Assembly: GCA_009784235.1 (NCBI GenBank)
Contig: WRCC01000002.1
Location: forward strand, 248,736-312,735
Direction of reading: 5' to 3'
DNA length: 64,000 bases
Origin: Alphaproteobacteria bacterium
GTDB taxonomy: Bacteria; Pseudomonadota; Alphaproteobacteria; Rs-D84
The position numbers and the translations under genes are program-made. Below the pieces are notes generated by a model. The model was not told where the DNA came from. It did no database searches and worked only from the letters and a program-made list of their open reading frames with translations. Positions within the stretch are counted from its first letter, which is position 1; each line of letters opens with the position of its first letter. This document shows positions 43,318-51,636 of this stretch, piece after piece.

Positions 43318-43479
43318 ATGGCAGTTGGACGCACCGCCAGAACCGGCGAAAAATGCCCGGAATCTGGCGTATGGAAAGTTGTGGGGGAACCTTCGACTAC
43401 CGCACCGATTGCAATTAACAATGTCATGCCGCCTTATGGCGACAAGGCTGTTACTTGGCAATTGATAATGCTTGCATAA
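43318..43479 (+). CDS. 53-residue protein with CPxSGxW...MPP motif
   Basis: Short protein (MAVGRTARTGEKCPESGVWK at its start, later NNVMPPYGDKAVTW), preceded by AAAAAGGACAATGAC. The G-x-x-C-P-x-S-G-x-W ... M-P-P ... W pattern resembles the small YjzC-like family of unknown function, with moderate confidence. It has its own strong promoter with a long structured leader and a terminator just downstream (43486-43513), so it is very probably a real gene. Confidence 0.55.
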   Translation: MAVGRTARTGEKCPESGVWKVVGEPSTTAPIAINNVMPPYGDKAVTWQLIMLA

Positions 43480-43485
43480 GCATAA

Positions 43486-43513
43486 TAAAACGCGCAAATT
43501 TGCGCGTTTTATT
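43486..43513. terminator. Bidirectional terminator at 43.5 kb
   Basis: AAAACGCGCAAA/TTTGCGCGTTTT symmetrical hairpin between the convergent small ORF and the glycosyltransferase gene. Confidence 0.8.
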
Positions 43514-43535
43514 ATTGATTGTCGTAATCTGTGAT

Positions 43536-44351
43536 TTATTCTGCAATCCTTCCCAGTTCAAAATAATCCGGAACTGTGATAAATCCATCGTCTTTATTTA
43601 TCCAATCGTCATCGAACGAAGCGGCGACTTTGCGAGTATCATATTTTCCGTCCAGATTTTTTCGCACGCGAGTGTAATGATGCATAAAAATGTCTTCCAA
43701 GCAATAATATTTCGCACCATTAAAATGCGACGGAATCCGTGTCACGTCACACAGACATGGTTCTTTGCGTTCTTCGGCGCCCAATTTCGTGCGCGGCATA
43801 ACAACCGAAAAAAACGGAACATAATATTCCCATTTTCGCGTATTAGACAACTGGGTCGGATGGCGACCATAATTCAAAATATGCACGAAAGAATGGGTAA
43901 TTCCGTTTGCGATAATTTTTTCTTTGGCGCGCGTAACCGCCGCGTCATCATAAAATTCATCTGTATCCATTGTCATAAAATAATCGCATTTTGCACGGCG
44001 CGCTGCATCCAAGCCAATATTACGTTTTTCTTTTTCCAACATTCGGCGATAATCCCCGTCACCAGTTTTGGCATATTTTTCCGGTTCATGAACCAATACT
44101 TCATCGATTAATTTTTCCGTCATCAAAGCATCCAGCATCGTGGGAATTTCCGGATTTCCATCGTCGCCATAATAAGATTTCGGCGAATACACTACATTGA
44201 TATAATCGGCATGCGGGCGAATATTTCGCGCGGCCGCGGGCAACAATTCTTCACCATCATACAGCGCAAATGATACACCGAATTTCGGATTTTTTATGCG
44301 CGTCCGTCGCCCAAGCATTTTATTAATTCGCTTTTTGATGCTTCTCATCAT
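43536..44351 (-). CDS. Family 2-like glycosyltransferase
   Basis: 271 residues. KFGVSFALYDGEELLPAAARNIRPHADYINVVY is the acceptor-side start; CDYFMTMDTDEFYDD carries the D-x-D metal-binding motif; GITHSFVHILNYGRHPTQ and the late EDIFMHHYTRVRK resemble eukaryote-like GT92/GT2-like enzymes found in surface polysaccharide loci. No membrane helix. Probably decorates a cell-surface glycan. Monocistronic on the minus strand. Confidence 0.7.
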   Translation of the reverse strand: MMRSIKKRINKMLGRRTRIKNPKFGVSFALYDGEELLPAAARNIRPHADYINVVYSPKSYYGDDGNPEIPTMLDALMTEKLIDEVLVHEPEKYAKTGDGDYRRMLEKEKRNIGLDAARRAKCDYFMTMDTDEFYDDAAVTRAKEKIIANGITHSFVHILNYGRHPTQLSNTRKWEYYVPFFSVVMPRTKLGAEERKEPCLCDVTRIPSHFNGAKYYCLEDIFMHHYTRVRKNLDGKYDTRKVAASFDDDWINKDDGFITVPDYFELGRIAE

Positions 44352-44370
44352 TTTTTAATCTCTCTCTCGG

Positions 44371-44670
44371 CTAATCTTTTTCTATGGAAAATACCTGGGA
44401 TTTCAGACTACTTGGGTCTATGAAAGAATAGAAATTTAATGCGACTGGGTCCGGCGTGCTGTCATCGCTTTCCGCATTTATGGCATCTTCCATTGTTTTC
44501 CATGTTACCAAATCAACCCATGTATCACCGTGGCGCAATACTTTCCAAGAAATAAAACCTGGCTTTTTGGATAAAACTTGTGCGTTGCAGTTTTCCGACG
44601 CGGCCAGAAATTCGGCTACATCCGCCCCATCGACCAATTTATACGATATAAACCAAATAGCATTGGACAT
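44371..44670 (-). CDS. Small dimeric alpha-beta barrel (ABM-like) protein
   Basis: 99 residues from the ATG at 44670 (AAAAAAGGAGTATTTCT upstream). NAIWFISYKLVDGADVAEFL and KPGFISWKVLRHGDTWVDLV fit the ferredoxin-like fold of antibiotic-biosynthesis-monooxygenase/EthD-type small proteins. No catalytic residue can be named. The ORF overlaps nothing and has a good ribosome binding site. Confidence 0.6.
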   Translation of the reverse strand: MSNAIWFISYKLVDGADVAEFLAASENCNAQVLSKKPGFISWKVLRHGDTWVDLVTWKTMEDAINAESDDSTPDPVALNFYSFIDPSSLKSQVFSIEKD

Positions 44671-44858
44671 AGAAATACTCCTTTTTTTTATGATGTGAAT
44701 CATTATAAACTGCCGGACTATTAAAGACAATAAAAAACCACCCTCGGGTCGTCGTGCAATTTACGAGCCAGTAATCTCAACGAATTTGCAGAATTGGCAA
44801 AGAATATTCGCATTTTCAAAAATAATGCCCTATGATATGTTAAATTAAGGAGTAAAAA

Positions 44859-45620
44859 ATGGAAAATGCAAAACCGACAGTTCTCGATTTAATTATTGAA
44901 ACTCACATAGGGTTGGATCGACAGGGGCCTGGCAGTCCTGAAACTATTATTAAGGCATTAAGTTTTCTGGGTAACCTTGATAAAATTTCTCGGGTGGCGG
45001 ATTTGGCTTGCGGGACTGGCGGACAGACAATGATTCTCGCACAAAACATCAAGGGAAATATTACTGGCGTGGACATCCTCCCAGAGCTGATAAATGTTTT
45101 TAACGATAATGCCAAAAAATTAAATCTCCAAGAGAGAGTCAATGGCATTGTAGGCTCAATGGAAAATCTTTCTTTTCAAAAAGAGGAGTTCGACCTTATT
45201 TGGTCGGAAGGGGCTATAGATACCATAGGCTTTGAAAAAGGATTGAATTATTGGAATAGCTTTCTTAAAAAAAATGGCTATATTGCCGTAACCTGTCCAT
45301 CATGGTTTACTGACGAACGCCCAGTCGAAATTGAAAAATTTTGGGGCGATGCTGGTATTGGATTAGATACAATAGGGCAGAATATTTTGATAATGCAAAA
45401 AGCAGGGTATAGTCCGATTGCTATATTTACATTGCCTGAAAAATGCTGGACGGATAATTATTTTATTCCGAGGATAACAGCGGATAGAGCGCTTTTGGAA
45501 AAATATCCCGGCAATAAAACCGTAGCGGATTATATTGAAAATAATAAATACGAGACAGAGTTATATTCAAAATATAATCAATATTACGGGTATGTTTTTT
45601 ATATCGGTAAAAAAGTGTAA
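44859..45620 (+). CDS. Class I SAM-dependent methyltransferase
   Basis: 253 residues. Motif I RVADLACGTGGQTMILAQ (50-67 region), GNITGVDILPELINVF for the acidic ribose contact, and NLSFQKEEFDLIWSEGAID as motif IV region. The C-terminal half resembles UbiE/small-molecule methyltransferases. Substrate unknown. AT-rich and with codon use like the AAA-RloB pair, and located beside a tRNA-Asn scar, suggesting acquisition by transfer. AAGGAGTAAAAA precedes the ATG. Confidence 0.8.
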   Translation: MENAKPTVLDLIIETHIGLDRQGPGSPETIIKALSFLGNLDKISRVADLACGTGGQTMILAQNIKGNITGVDILPELINVFNDNAKKLNLQERVNGIVGSMENLSFQKEEFDLIWSEGAIDTIGFEKGLNYWNSFLKKNGYIAVTCPSWFTDERPVEIEKFWGDAGIGLDTIGQNILIMQKAGYSPIAIFTLPEKCWTDNYFIPRITADRALLEKYPGNKTVADYIENNKYETELYSKYNQYYGYVFYIGKKV

Positions 45621-45643
45621 ATTCTCCATTTTTAATTCCTTAC

Positions 45644-45665
45644 TTGGCTCGGGTGGTTGGATTCG
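45644..45665. repeat. Duplicated 3' end of tRNA-Asn (att-like copy)
   Basis: TTGGCTCGGGTGGTTGGATTCG is identical to 45823-45844, which covers the CCA end, acceptor strand and half the T arm of tRNA-Asn. The 157 bases between hold other degenerate tRNA-like pieces (GAATTCGAACCAATGG near 45738). This is the pattern left by integration or excision at a tRNA gene. Confidence 0.6.
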
Positions 45666-45823
45666 CTCGCCCACTTTGTGGTCTGCGCGTATTCTCGTAT
45701 TTATTCGAACTGCCCCCGCTATCCAAGTGCGGGGTTGTTCTCATATACTCGAATTCGAACCAATGGTTCTGTCTCCAACCCAACAAACCAAAATTAAAAC
45801 CACCCTTTGGGTGGTTCAAATTT

Positions 45824-45898
45824 TGGCTCGGGTGGTTGGATTCGAACCAACGACCAATTGATTAACAGTCAACTGCGCTACCGCTGCGCCACACCCGA
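45824..45898 (-). tRNA. tRNA-Asn (GUU)
   Basis: Minus strand TCGGGTG...CACCCGAGCCA; anticodon loop CTGTTAA between GTTGA and TCAAT gives GUU; CCA encoded. The 3' part is duplicated at 45644. Confidence 0.95.
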
Positions 45899-45905
45899 AC
45901 AAACT

Positions 45906-45990
45906 TGGTGCGGATAAGAAGACTCGAACTTCCAAGGGTTGCCCCACTAGTACCTGAAACTAGCGCGTCTACCAATTCCGCCATATCCGC
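45906..45990 (-). tRNA. tRNA-Leu (CAG)
   Basis: Minus strand GCGGATA...TATCCGCACCA; anticodon loop TTCAGGT between CTAGT and ACTAG gives CAG; long variable arm; CCA encoded. Seven bases upstream of tRNA-Asn. Confidence 0.95.
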
Positions 45991-46071
45991 ATACAGCCAC
46001 AATGCACCATATCCGCATCGCTGCGCGGTGCATATTATATCAAATTTTCCAGGATTGCAAATGTTTTTTAA

Positions 46072-46105
46072 GTTCCCCTCCAACGGAGGGGAACTTTGAC
46101 CGAGT
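46072..46105. repeat. Half-copy of the CTCGGTCAAAG repeat
   Basis: GTTCCCCTCC-AAC-GGAGGGGAAC hairpin followed by TTTGACCGAG; identical in design to the right arm of the 10059-10186 inverted repeat apart from the hairpin loop. It lies between tRNA-Leu and recG. Confidence 0.65.
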
Positions 46106-46152
46106 TACACTTGTGCTTTGATTTTCGGATATTGGATGCTATTATTCTTATC

Positions 46153-48249
46153 ATGAACAACCAAATCGCTGAATTTTTGTTACAGGACTTGCAGTTTATA
46201 AAGGGTATTGGGCCGGTGTTGGCCGCGCGGTTTAATGATTTGCTGGGCGGACGGCGGGTTTTGGATTTTATTTTGCATACGCCCGTGGCCGTCCGTCCGC
46301 GTGGAATTTCGGACAGCGTGATTGGTGCCACGGCTGGCGAGATTATCACTATACCGGTTGAAATTATTTCGCATAAGAAAGGCGGCACATTCAAATCGGG
46401 CAAACGCGCGCCGACCCAGATTGTATGTCGCGATAAAATGGGTGCGAACCTGATTTTGCAATTTTTCGGTTCCAGCTTCTTGGATTATTGGCTGGAGAAA
46501 TTGCCAATCGGCCAATGGCGCATCGTCAGCGGGAAACTGGATTTCAGCGGCCGCGGCACATCGCAGACCCAAAGTGGAGCGATTATAAACCATCCCGATT
46601 TTATTGAAAAAATGGAAGACCGGCATAAGATTCCGGAATTCCAAGCTATTTATCCGCTGGGCGAAGGACTGACCCAGCGTATTATGGCGAACGCGAGGGA
46701 CGCAATTTTTGCGCGCCTGGAAACAATAGACGTCGCTGGCGAATTGAAAAAGTTCTTTGACGCGCTGCGCGCCATTCATTATCCGCGTGATGCGGCTGAC
46801 CTGGCGTCCAACAACGAAAATGTGGCGCATCTGGCGTACGCTGAATTACTGGCGCACCAAGTCGCAATTGCGATAACACGCCAGGTGCGAAAGAGGGGCG
46901 TTGTTGGTCATGCGATTTCGGGCGATGGACATTTGCGTTTTAAATTGCGCGAAATTCTGCCGTTTAAATTGACCGATGCCCAAGAATCTGCAATCGCAGA
47001 TATCGAAATGGATATGGCGAAAACTGAACCGATGATGAGGCTGATTCAGGGCGATGTCGGTTCCGGCAAGACGATTGTTGCGATGATGGCGGCGCTGAAC
47101 GCAGCGGAACAAAAGATTCAAACGGCATTGATGGCGCCGACGGATACATTGGCGCAACAGCATTATGCGAAAATAAAACCTTGGTGCGATGAACTTGGAA
47201 TTGTATGCGATATTTTGACCGGTCGGGACAAAGGCAAAGACCAGGCCGAAAAATTGCTGTCCATTCGCAGCGGGCGCACGCGCATTATCATCGGCACGCA
47301 TGCGCTTTTCCAAGATGCGGTAACATATAAAAATCTGGGCCTGGTTATAATCGATGAACAGCATCGGTTTGGTGTAAATCAACGCAGCGCTTTGGCTGCC
47401 AAAGGCGATAATCCCGATCTGCTCGCACTGTCCGCGACGCCGATTCCGCGGACTTTGTCGATGACTATATATGGCGATATGGATATTTCGATAATCGCGC
47501 AAAAGCCAGCCGGCCGTATGCCGATAAAAACATCCACGCTGGCGGTCGACCGTATTATGGCGCTGGCATCGCGTTTGCGCGCACAAATTGATGCCGGTGC
47601 GAAAGTATTTTGGGTTTGTCCTTTGGTGAACGAATCCGAAGATTTGCAATACGCTGCCGCAGAAACACGATATGAATATCTGAAAAAATATTTTCCAAAT
47701 GATATCGGCCTGGTACACGGCCAGATGGATAAAAAATCGCGTGACGCTGTGATAGCTGACTTCGCGAATCCGACCGGCAAAACAAAAATACTGGTCGCGA
47801 CCAGTGTTATAGAGGTCGGCATTGACGTCCCATCCGCAACCATTATGATTATCGAAAATGCGGAAAAATTCGGATTATCGGCACTGCACCAATTACGGGG
47901 GCGTGTTGGCCGTGGGTCGGACCAATCTTACTGTATATTAATGCACGGCGATAATGTTACCGAAGACGGACAAAAACGACTGGCCGTATTATGTGAAACT
48001 GACGACGGATTTGTTATTGCTGAACAAGACTTGATGATGCGCGGCGCAGGCGAATTATTGGGTTCGCGCCAATCCGGCTGGATTCCGTATCATTTTGTTG
48101 ATTACCGCGAACATCGCGATTTGTTCAAACTGGCCGTGCGTGATGCGATGGAATTGACCGCCACCGACCCGCTTCTTGAATCCGCCGCCGGTCGTCATGC
48201 CCGTGATTTGATGCATATTTTCAACCGCGAAATAAAATTGAACGGGTAA
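46153..48249 (+). CDS. recG: ATP-dependent DNA helicase RecG
   Basis: 698 residues, full length, from the ATG at 46153 with no obvious ribosome binding site. RecG reverses stalled forks and unwinds branched DNA. The wedge domain covers the first ~150 residues (FIKGIGPVLAARFNDLLG). Helicase motifs: GDVGSGKT near residue 300, DEQHRFG near 400, LSATPIPRTL, ATSVIEVGIDVP and QLRGRVGRG. It is a host housekeeping gene lying between the two halves of the phage-like cluster. Confidence 0.97.
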   Translation: MNNQIAEFLLQDLQFIKGIGPVLAARFNDLLGGRRVLDFILHTPVAVRPRGISDSVIGATAGEIITIPVEIISHKKGGTFKSGKRAPTQIVCRDKMGANLILQFFGSSFLDYWLEKLPIGQWRIVSGKLDFSGRGTSQTQSGAIINHPDFIEKMEDRHKIPEFQAIYPLGEGLTQRIMANARDAIFARLETIDVAGELKKFFDALRAIHYPRDAADLASNNENVAHLAYAELLAHQVAIAITRQVRKRGVVGHAISGDGHLRFKLREILPFKLTDAQESAIADIEMDMAKTEPMMRLIQGDVGSGKTIVAMMAALNAAEQKIQTALMAPTDTLAQQHYAKIKPWCDELGIVCDILTGRDKGKDQAEKLLSIRSGRTRIIIGTHALFQDAVTYKNLGLVIIDEQHRFGVNQRSALAAKGDNPDLLALSATPIPRTLSMTIYGDMDISIIAQKPAGRMPIKTSTLAVDRIMALASRLRAQIDAGAKVFWVCPLVNESEDLQYAAAETRYEYLKKYFPNDIGLVHGQMDKKSRDAVIADFANPTGKTKILVATSVIEVGIDVPSATIMIIENAEKFGLSALHQLRGRVGRGSDQSYCILMHGDNVTEDGQKRLAVLCETDDGFVIAEQDLMMRGAGELLGSRQSGWIPYHFVDYREHRDLFKLAVRDAMELTATDPLLESAAGRHARDLMHIFNREIKLNG

Positions 48250-48285
48250 CTTGAAATCTTGGAATTTTACTGTATGCTTTTCGTC

Positions 48286-49851
48286 ATGGAAGCAGGCGCG
48301 TTAAATTTTACCCCAAAAACATTGCCAAGTAATTTAGAGGCGGAACAGGCGGTATTGGCCGCCATCCTGATGAATAATCGTGCGCTGGAACGTATTTCCG
48401 AATTTTTGCGCGCCGAACATTTTACTCATCCAGCCCACATCGAAATATATAAATTGATGGAACGTCAATTTGCCGCTGGATTCCCCGTCGATGTAATCAC
48501 AATTAAAAATTACCTGGAACAGCAAGGCGTTCTGGAATCCGTTGGTGGCGTGGATTATCTGTCGCAATTGGCCGGTGCCGGCACAACGGTTGTGAATGTC
48601 GAACAATATGGCCGCATAATATATGAAAACGCTCTGCGCCGCGAACTGATTGCGCTGGGCCAAAATATCACAGATTCCGCATTTATCGAAGATTTGGATA
48701 AACCGGTAATGTCGCAAATCGAATCAGCGGAAGCAAAATTGTTTGAATTATCGGCAACCGGTGAAATCGACCGTGGCCCAGTGGAAATTGGCGCGGCAAT
48801 GAAATTTGCATTGGAAGAAGCCGAAATCGCATACAAAGCCGATGGAAAATTATCTGGACTGACCACTGGACTTCGCGATTTGGATAAATCTATCAGCGGA
48901 CTGCACAAATCTGATTTAATTATTATCGCCGGACGTCCCGCAATGGGTAAAACGGCCGTTGGCATGAATATCGCGTTTAATGCCGCGAATGCAATTTTAT
49001 CGGGTCGGGCGAATCCGAAATTCAAGGGCGCGGTTGTATTCTTCTCGCTTGAAATGTCGGCATCGCAATTGGCGGCGCGTGTATTGTCATCCCAGGCAAA
49101 AGTATCGGCGTCGTCATTGCGCAATGGTTCGATTACCGACGAAGATTTTTTGAAATTGTCGCAATATTCGGACGCATTGTCCAAAGTTCCGCTGTTCTTT
49201 GACGATACGCCGGGAATGTCCGTGCCGATGATGCGTACGCGTGCGCGCCGCTTGGCCCGGAAACATGGTGGAATATCGCTGGTTATTATCGACTATTTGC
49301 AATTGATGACATTGCCCGGTGGCGGTCGTCGTGGCGATAGCCGCGTTAACGAAGTTTCTGAAATCACTCGCGGCCTCAAAATGCTGGCCAAAGAATTGGA
49401 CGTTCCGGTTATCGCATTGTCACAGCTATCGCGTGCAGTTGAATCGCGCGATGATAAACGTCCGCTGTTATCTGATTTGCGCGAATCCGGTTCCATTGAA
49501 CAAGACGCCGACATCGTTATGTTCACGTACCGCGAAGAATATTATTTGCAAGGGCGCAATCCAGCAGATTCAATGTCCAGCGGCGAAAAATTCATGATGA
49601 ACAAACAGGATAATTGGGAAAAACGCCTGGCCGCATCGCGCGGCAAAGCCGAACTGATTATCGGAAAAAACCGTCATGGTCGGCCGGAAACTGTACATAC
49701 TAAATTTATCGGCGAATATTCGCTGTTCGATGATTTGGATGAATGGGGCCGCGGTGGTGCGAATGAATCGCTGGGCAATCCGGTTGGATTTACACCGCCG
49801 TCATCCGTACCATCTGGTCCTGATATCGACGATTTGCCAGATGATTTTTAA
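48286..49851 (+). CDS. dnaB: Replicative DNA helicase DnaB
   Basis: 521 residues from the ATG at 48286 (MEAGALNF); an ATG at 48274 is possible. DnaB is the hexameric fork helicase. The N-terminal domain begins LPSNLEAEQAVLAAILMNN; the RecA-like domain has Walker A GRPAMGKTA near residue 215, LSLEMSASQLAAR-type motif (FFSLEMSASQL), IIDYLQLM and the late KNRHGRPET. No intein. It is the host-type replicative helicase, located 36 bases after recG, and not a phage helicase, judging by length and sequence. Confidence 0.95.
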   Translation: MEAGALNFTPKTLPSNLEAEQAVLAAILMNNRALERISEFLRAEHFTHPAHIEIYKLMERQFAAGFPVDVITIKNYLEQQGVLESVGGVDYLSQLAGAGTTVVNVEQYGRIIYENALRRELIALGQNITDSAFIEDLDKPVMSQIESAEAKLFELSATGEIDRGPVEIGAAMKFALEEAEIAYKADGKLSGLTTGLRDLDKSISGLHKSDLIIIAGRPAMGKTAVGMNIAFNAANAILSGRANPKFKGAVVFFSLEMSASQLAARVLSSQAKVSASSLRNGSITDEDFLKLSQYSDALSKVPLFFDDTPGMSVPMMRTRARRLARKHGGISLVIIDYLQLMTLPGGGRRGDSRVNEVSEITRGLKMLAKELDVPVIALSQLSRAVESRDDKRPLLSDLRESGSIEQDADIVMFTYREEYYLQGRNPADSMSSGEKFMMNKQDNWEKRLAASRGKAELIIGKNRHGRPETVHTKFIGEYSLFDDLDEWGRGGANESLGNPVGFTPPSSVPSGPDIDDLPDDF

Positions 49852-49861
49852 AAATTTGTTA

Positions 49862-50602
49862 TCAAAATAAACTCAAATTACCACGCTTGAATTCTGGAAA
49901 CTGTTTGTATGTTTTTCCGTCCAAGATTGGTGCGGGCATATTGCCAGAACATCCATGTTCACTATATTGTTTAAACCAAAATGAAACTTTTTGTTCCAAA
50001 GTCCAATCGCGCACTTCTCGTATCCAATCAACGTTAACCGGTCTGGCATTCTGGCCTGATTCACCGCCCACAATCAACCAATCTATATTGGTCAAATCTA
50101 GCCTTTCAATTCGGTCCAATAGTGGTTCAAGCGATAAATATTTCATCACAGCAGGCACAGCTTTTAAATCATCCAATCGATTACGATATTTATTACTTTC
50201 AATTGTAACGCCGGCAACAATATTAGGCAGCCATTCCAAAAATGGTGCTAATTCGCGCATGCGATGCGACCGCTTGGTCAATATCGTATAAATATGCCAA
50301 TCCGCACGCTTCATAATGGCAAAAACTTTTTGAATGTATTCCAGTGGTATATCGTCGTGAAATAAATCACACATGGAATCGACGAATATCAGTCGCGGCT
50401 TTTTCCAGTGGAGCGGAATTTCCAGTCGTTCTGGCCGCAAAGTTAACTTGAATCCATTTTCATAACCGGCGATACCTTGGTTACATAGGCGTTCTGCAAT
50501 TGGCATCGCATAACAATTTTTGCATCCATCGCTATATTTTGTGCACCCGACAATTGGATTCCAGGTTGCATCCGTCCATTCAAGATTTGATTTTTGTGAC
50601 AT
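49862..50602 (-). CDS. DUF5131 (phage Gp37/Gp68) three-Cys protein
   Basis: 246 residues. SNLEWTDATWNPIVGCTKYS followed by DGCKNCYAMPIAERL carries three Cys (C-x7-C-x2-C), the hallmark of the DUF5131 family, distantly radical-SAM-like. Later blocks DSMCDLFHDDIP, TKRSHRM and VGGESGQNARPV are also family features. It is encoded 35 bases downstream of TcmP; this pairing recurs in bacteria and phages, with an unestablished function. Its convergent neighbour dnaB ends 11 bases away. Confidence 0.85.
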   Translation of the reverse strand: MSQKSNLEWTDATWNPIVGCTKYSDGCKNCYAMPIAERLCNQGIAGYENGFKLTLRPERLEIPLHWKKPRLIFVDSMCDLFHDDIPLEYIQKVFAIMKRADWHIYTILTKRSHRMRELAPFLEWLPNIVAGVTIESNKYRNRLDDLKAVPAVMKYLSLEPLLDRIERLDLTNIDWLIVGGESGQNARPVNVDWIREVRDWTLEQKVSFWFKQYSEHGCSGNMPAPILDGKTYKQFPEFKRGNLSLF

Positions 50603-50637
50603 AGTAAAATCTTAGGCTATTTGTGCGATTTTCGCAA

Positions 50638-51495
50638 TTAAAATAAACTTTGCTGACCATATATCGCATTACATTTTGCAGAATAGCATAAAATATCATC
50701 TTTATAGTTTGCATGATTTTTTAATATGTTTTGCAATTTGCTGGCGCGCTGATGGTCGCGCACTATAAATATTAAATAATGGCTAGTTTTTAATGATATT
50801 TCTATTTGGAATTTAAAGGGAATAATATGACAATTACCAATGTCACCGGTCAAAGATTTTACATAAGTATCAAGTATGAAACGTTCATTTTTATATCCAG
50901 GATTCATCCGGCAGAATTCACGAATTTTTGCTAATGTTTTTGCATCAAACAAATCGTCGAAAAGTCCGCAAACAGCATCAAAATCCTTGAATCTATGAAA
51001 TTGATTAAAACTGAACAAGAGAACTATTTCACAATTAGGATTTCGCAACAACTCTCGCACATAGCTTCTATTCATGCCTTTCCAACCAAATGGGTCAAGA
51101 AATACGAAACTATGAGCATTATTTGGTATTTTTGGTCGCAGGTTACTAGTTGAGTTGTCGTGTGCAGATGTCGTTACAGATTTAATATATTTGAAATTTA
51201 GGATATTTGAAGTCGCATGGCGTAATTTCGCCATGTATTCAATATTATTATCATTTAAAACGATACAAAATTTTTGCGCCAACTTTCGGTCGGCGCAAAT
51301 TTCTTGAAGAACGCAAATGGGCGTGGATAAAGTTCCATCATCATAAACACCTGGTCCGGCGAATAAATCAATATAAAATAGGCTTTGTTGGATACGTACA
51401 CTGCTTAACCACAATTTAAATGATTGAAGAACGATTTTCATTTTAACTTCGGAATTAGCAGACTGCTCTACAAAGAAACTCGAATTGTTGTTCAT
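50638..51495 (-). CDS. tcmP: Three-Cys-motif partner protein TcmP
   Basis: 285 residues from the ATG at 51495. FYIDLFAGPGVYDDGTLSTP, AHSFVFLDPFGWKGMN and NCEIVLLFSFNQFHR fit TcmP, a methyltransferase-fold protein (the FAGPG resembles a SAM motif I) named for its association with the three-Cys DUF5131 protein that follows it here. AT-rich, unlike the flanking housekeeping genes. The pair may be mobile and defence-related, an inference from genomic habit. Confidence 0.8.
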   Translation of the reverse strand: MNNNSSFFVEQSANSEVKMKIVLQSFKLWLSSVRIQQSLFYIDLFAGPGVYDDGTLSTPICVLQEICADRKLAQKFCIVLNDNNIEYMAKLRHATSNILNFKYIKSVTTSAHDNSTSNLRPKIPNNAHSFVFLDPFGWKGMNRSYVRELLRNPNCEIVLLFSFNQFHRFKDFDAVCGLFDDLFDAKTLAKIREFCRMNPGYKNERFILDTYVKSLTGDIGNCHIIPFKFQIEISLKTSHYLIFIVRDHQRASKLQNILKNHANYKDDILCYSAKCNAIYGQQSLF

Positions 51496-51636
51496 AATAA
51501 AAACTTTTGATATAAAAAAATTTCTGCACAGGAATGACAAATAAAAATGACCATCGCCTTTTTTTACTTGCCTTTGGCAATAATTTTCCCTAAGATTCTG
51601 TCAAGATTTCAAATTCTAAACCCAAGGGGTGTCATC

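Noticed and set aside
45621-45865. Short ORFs overlapping the tRNA-Asn region
   Set aside because: They read through tRNA sequence and att-like copies; no ribosome binding site or conserved domain.
48286-49851. dnaB as a phage replication helicase
   Set aside because: Length, N-terminal domain and linkage to recG are those of the host replicative helicase; no primase or initiator is adjacent.
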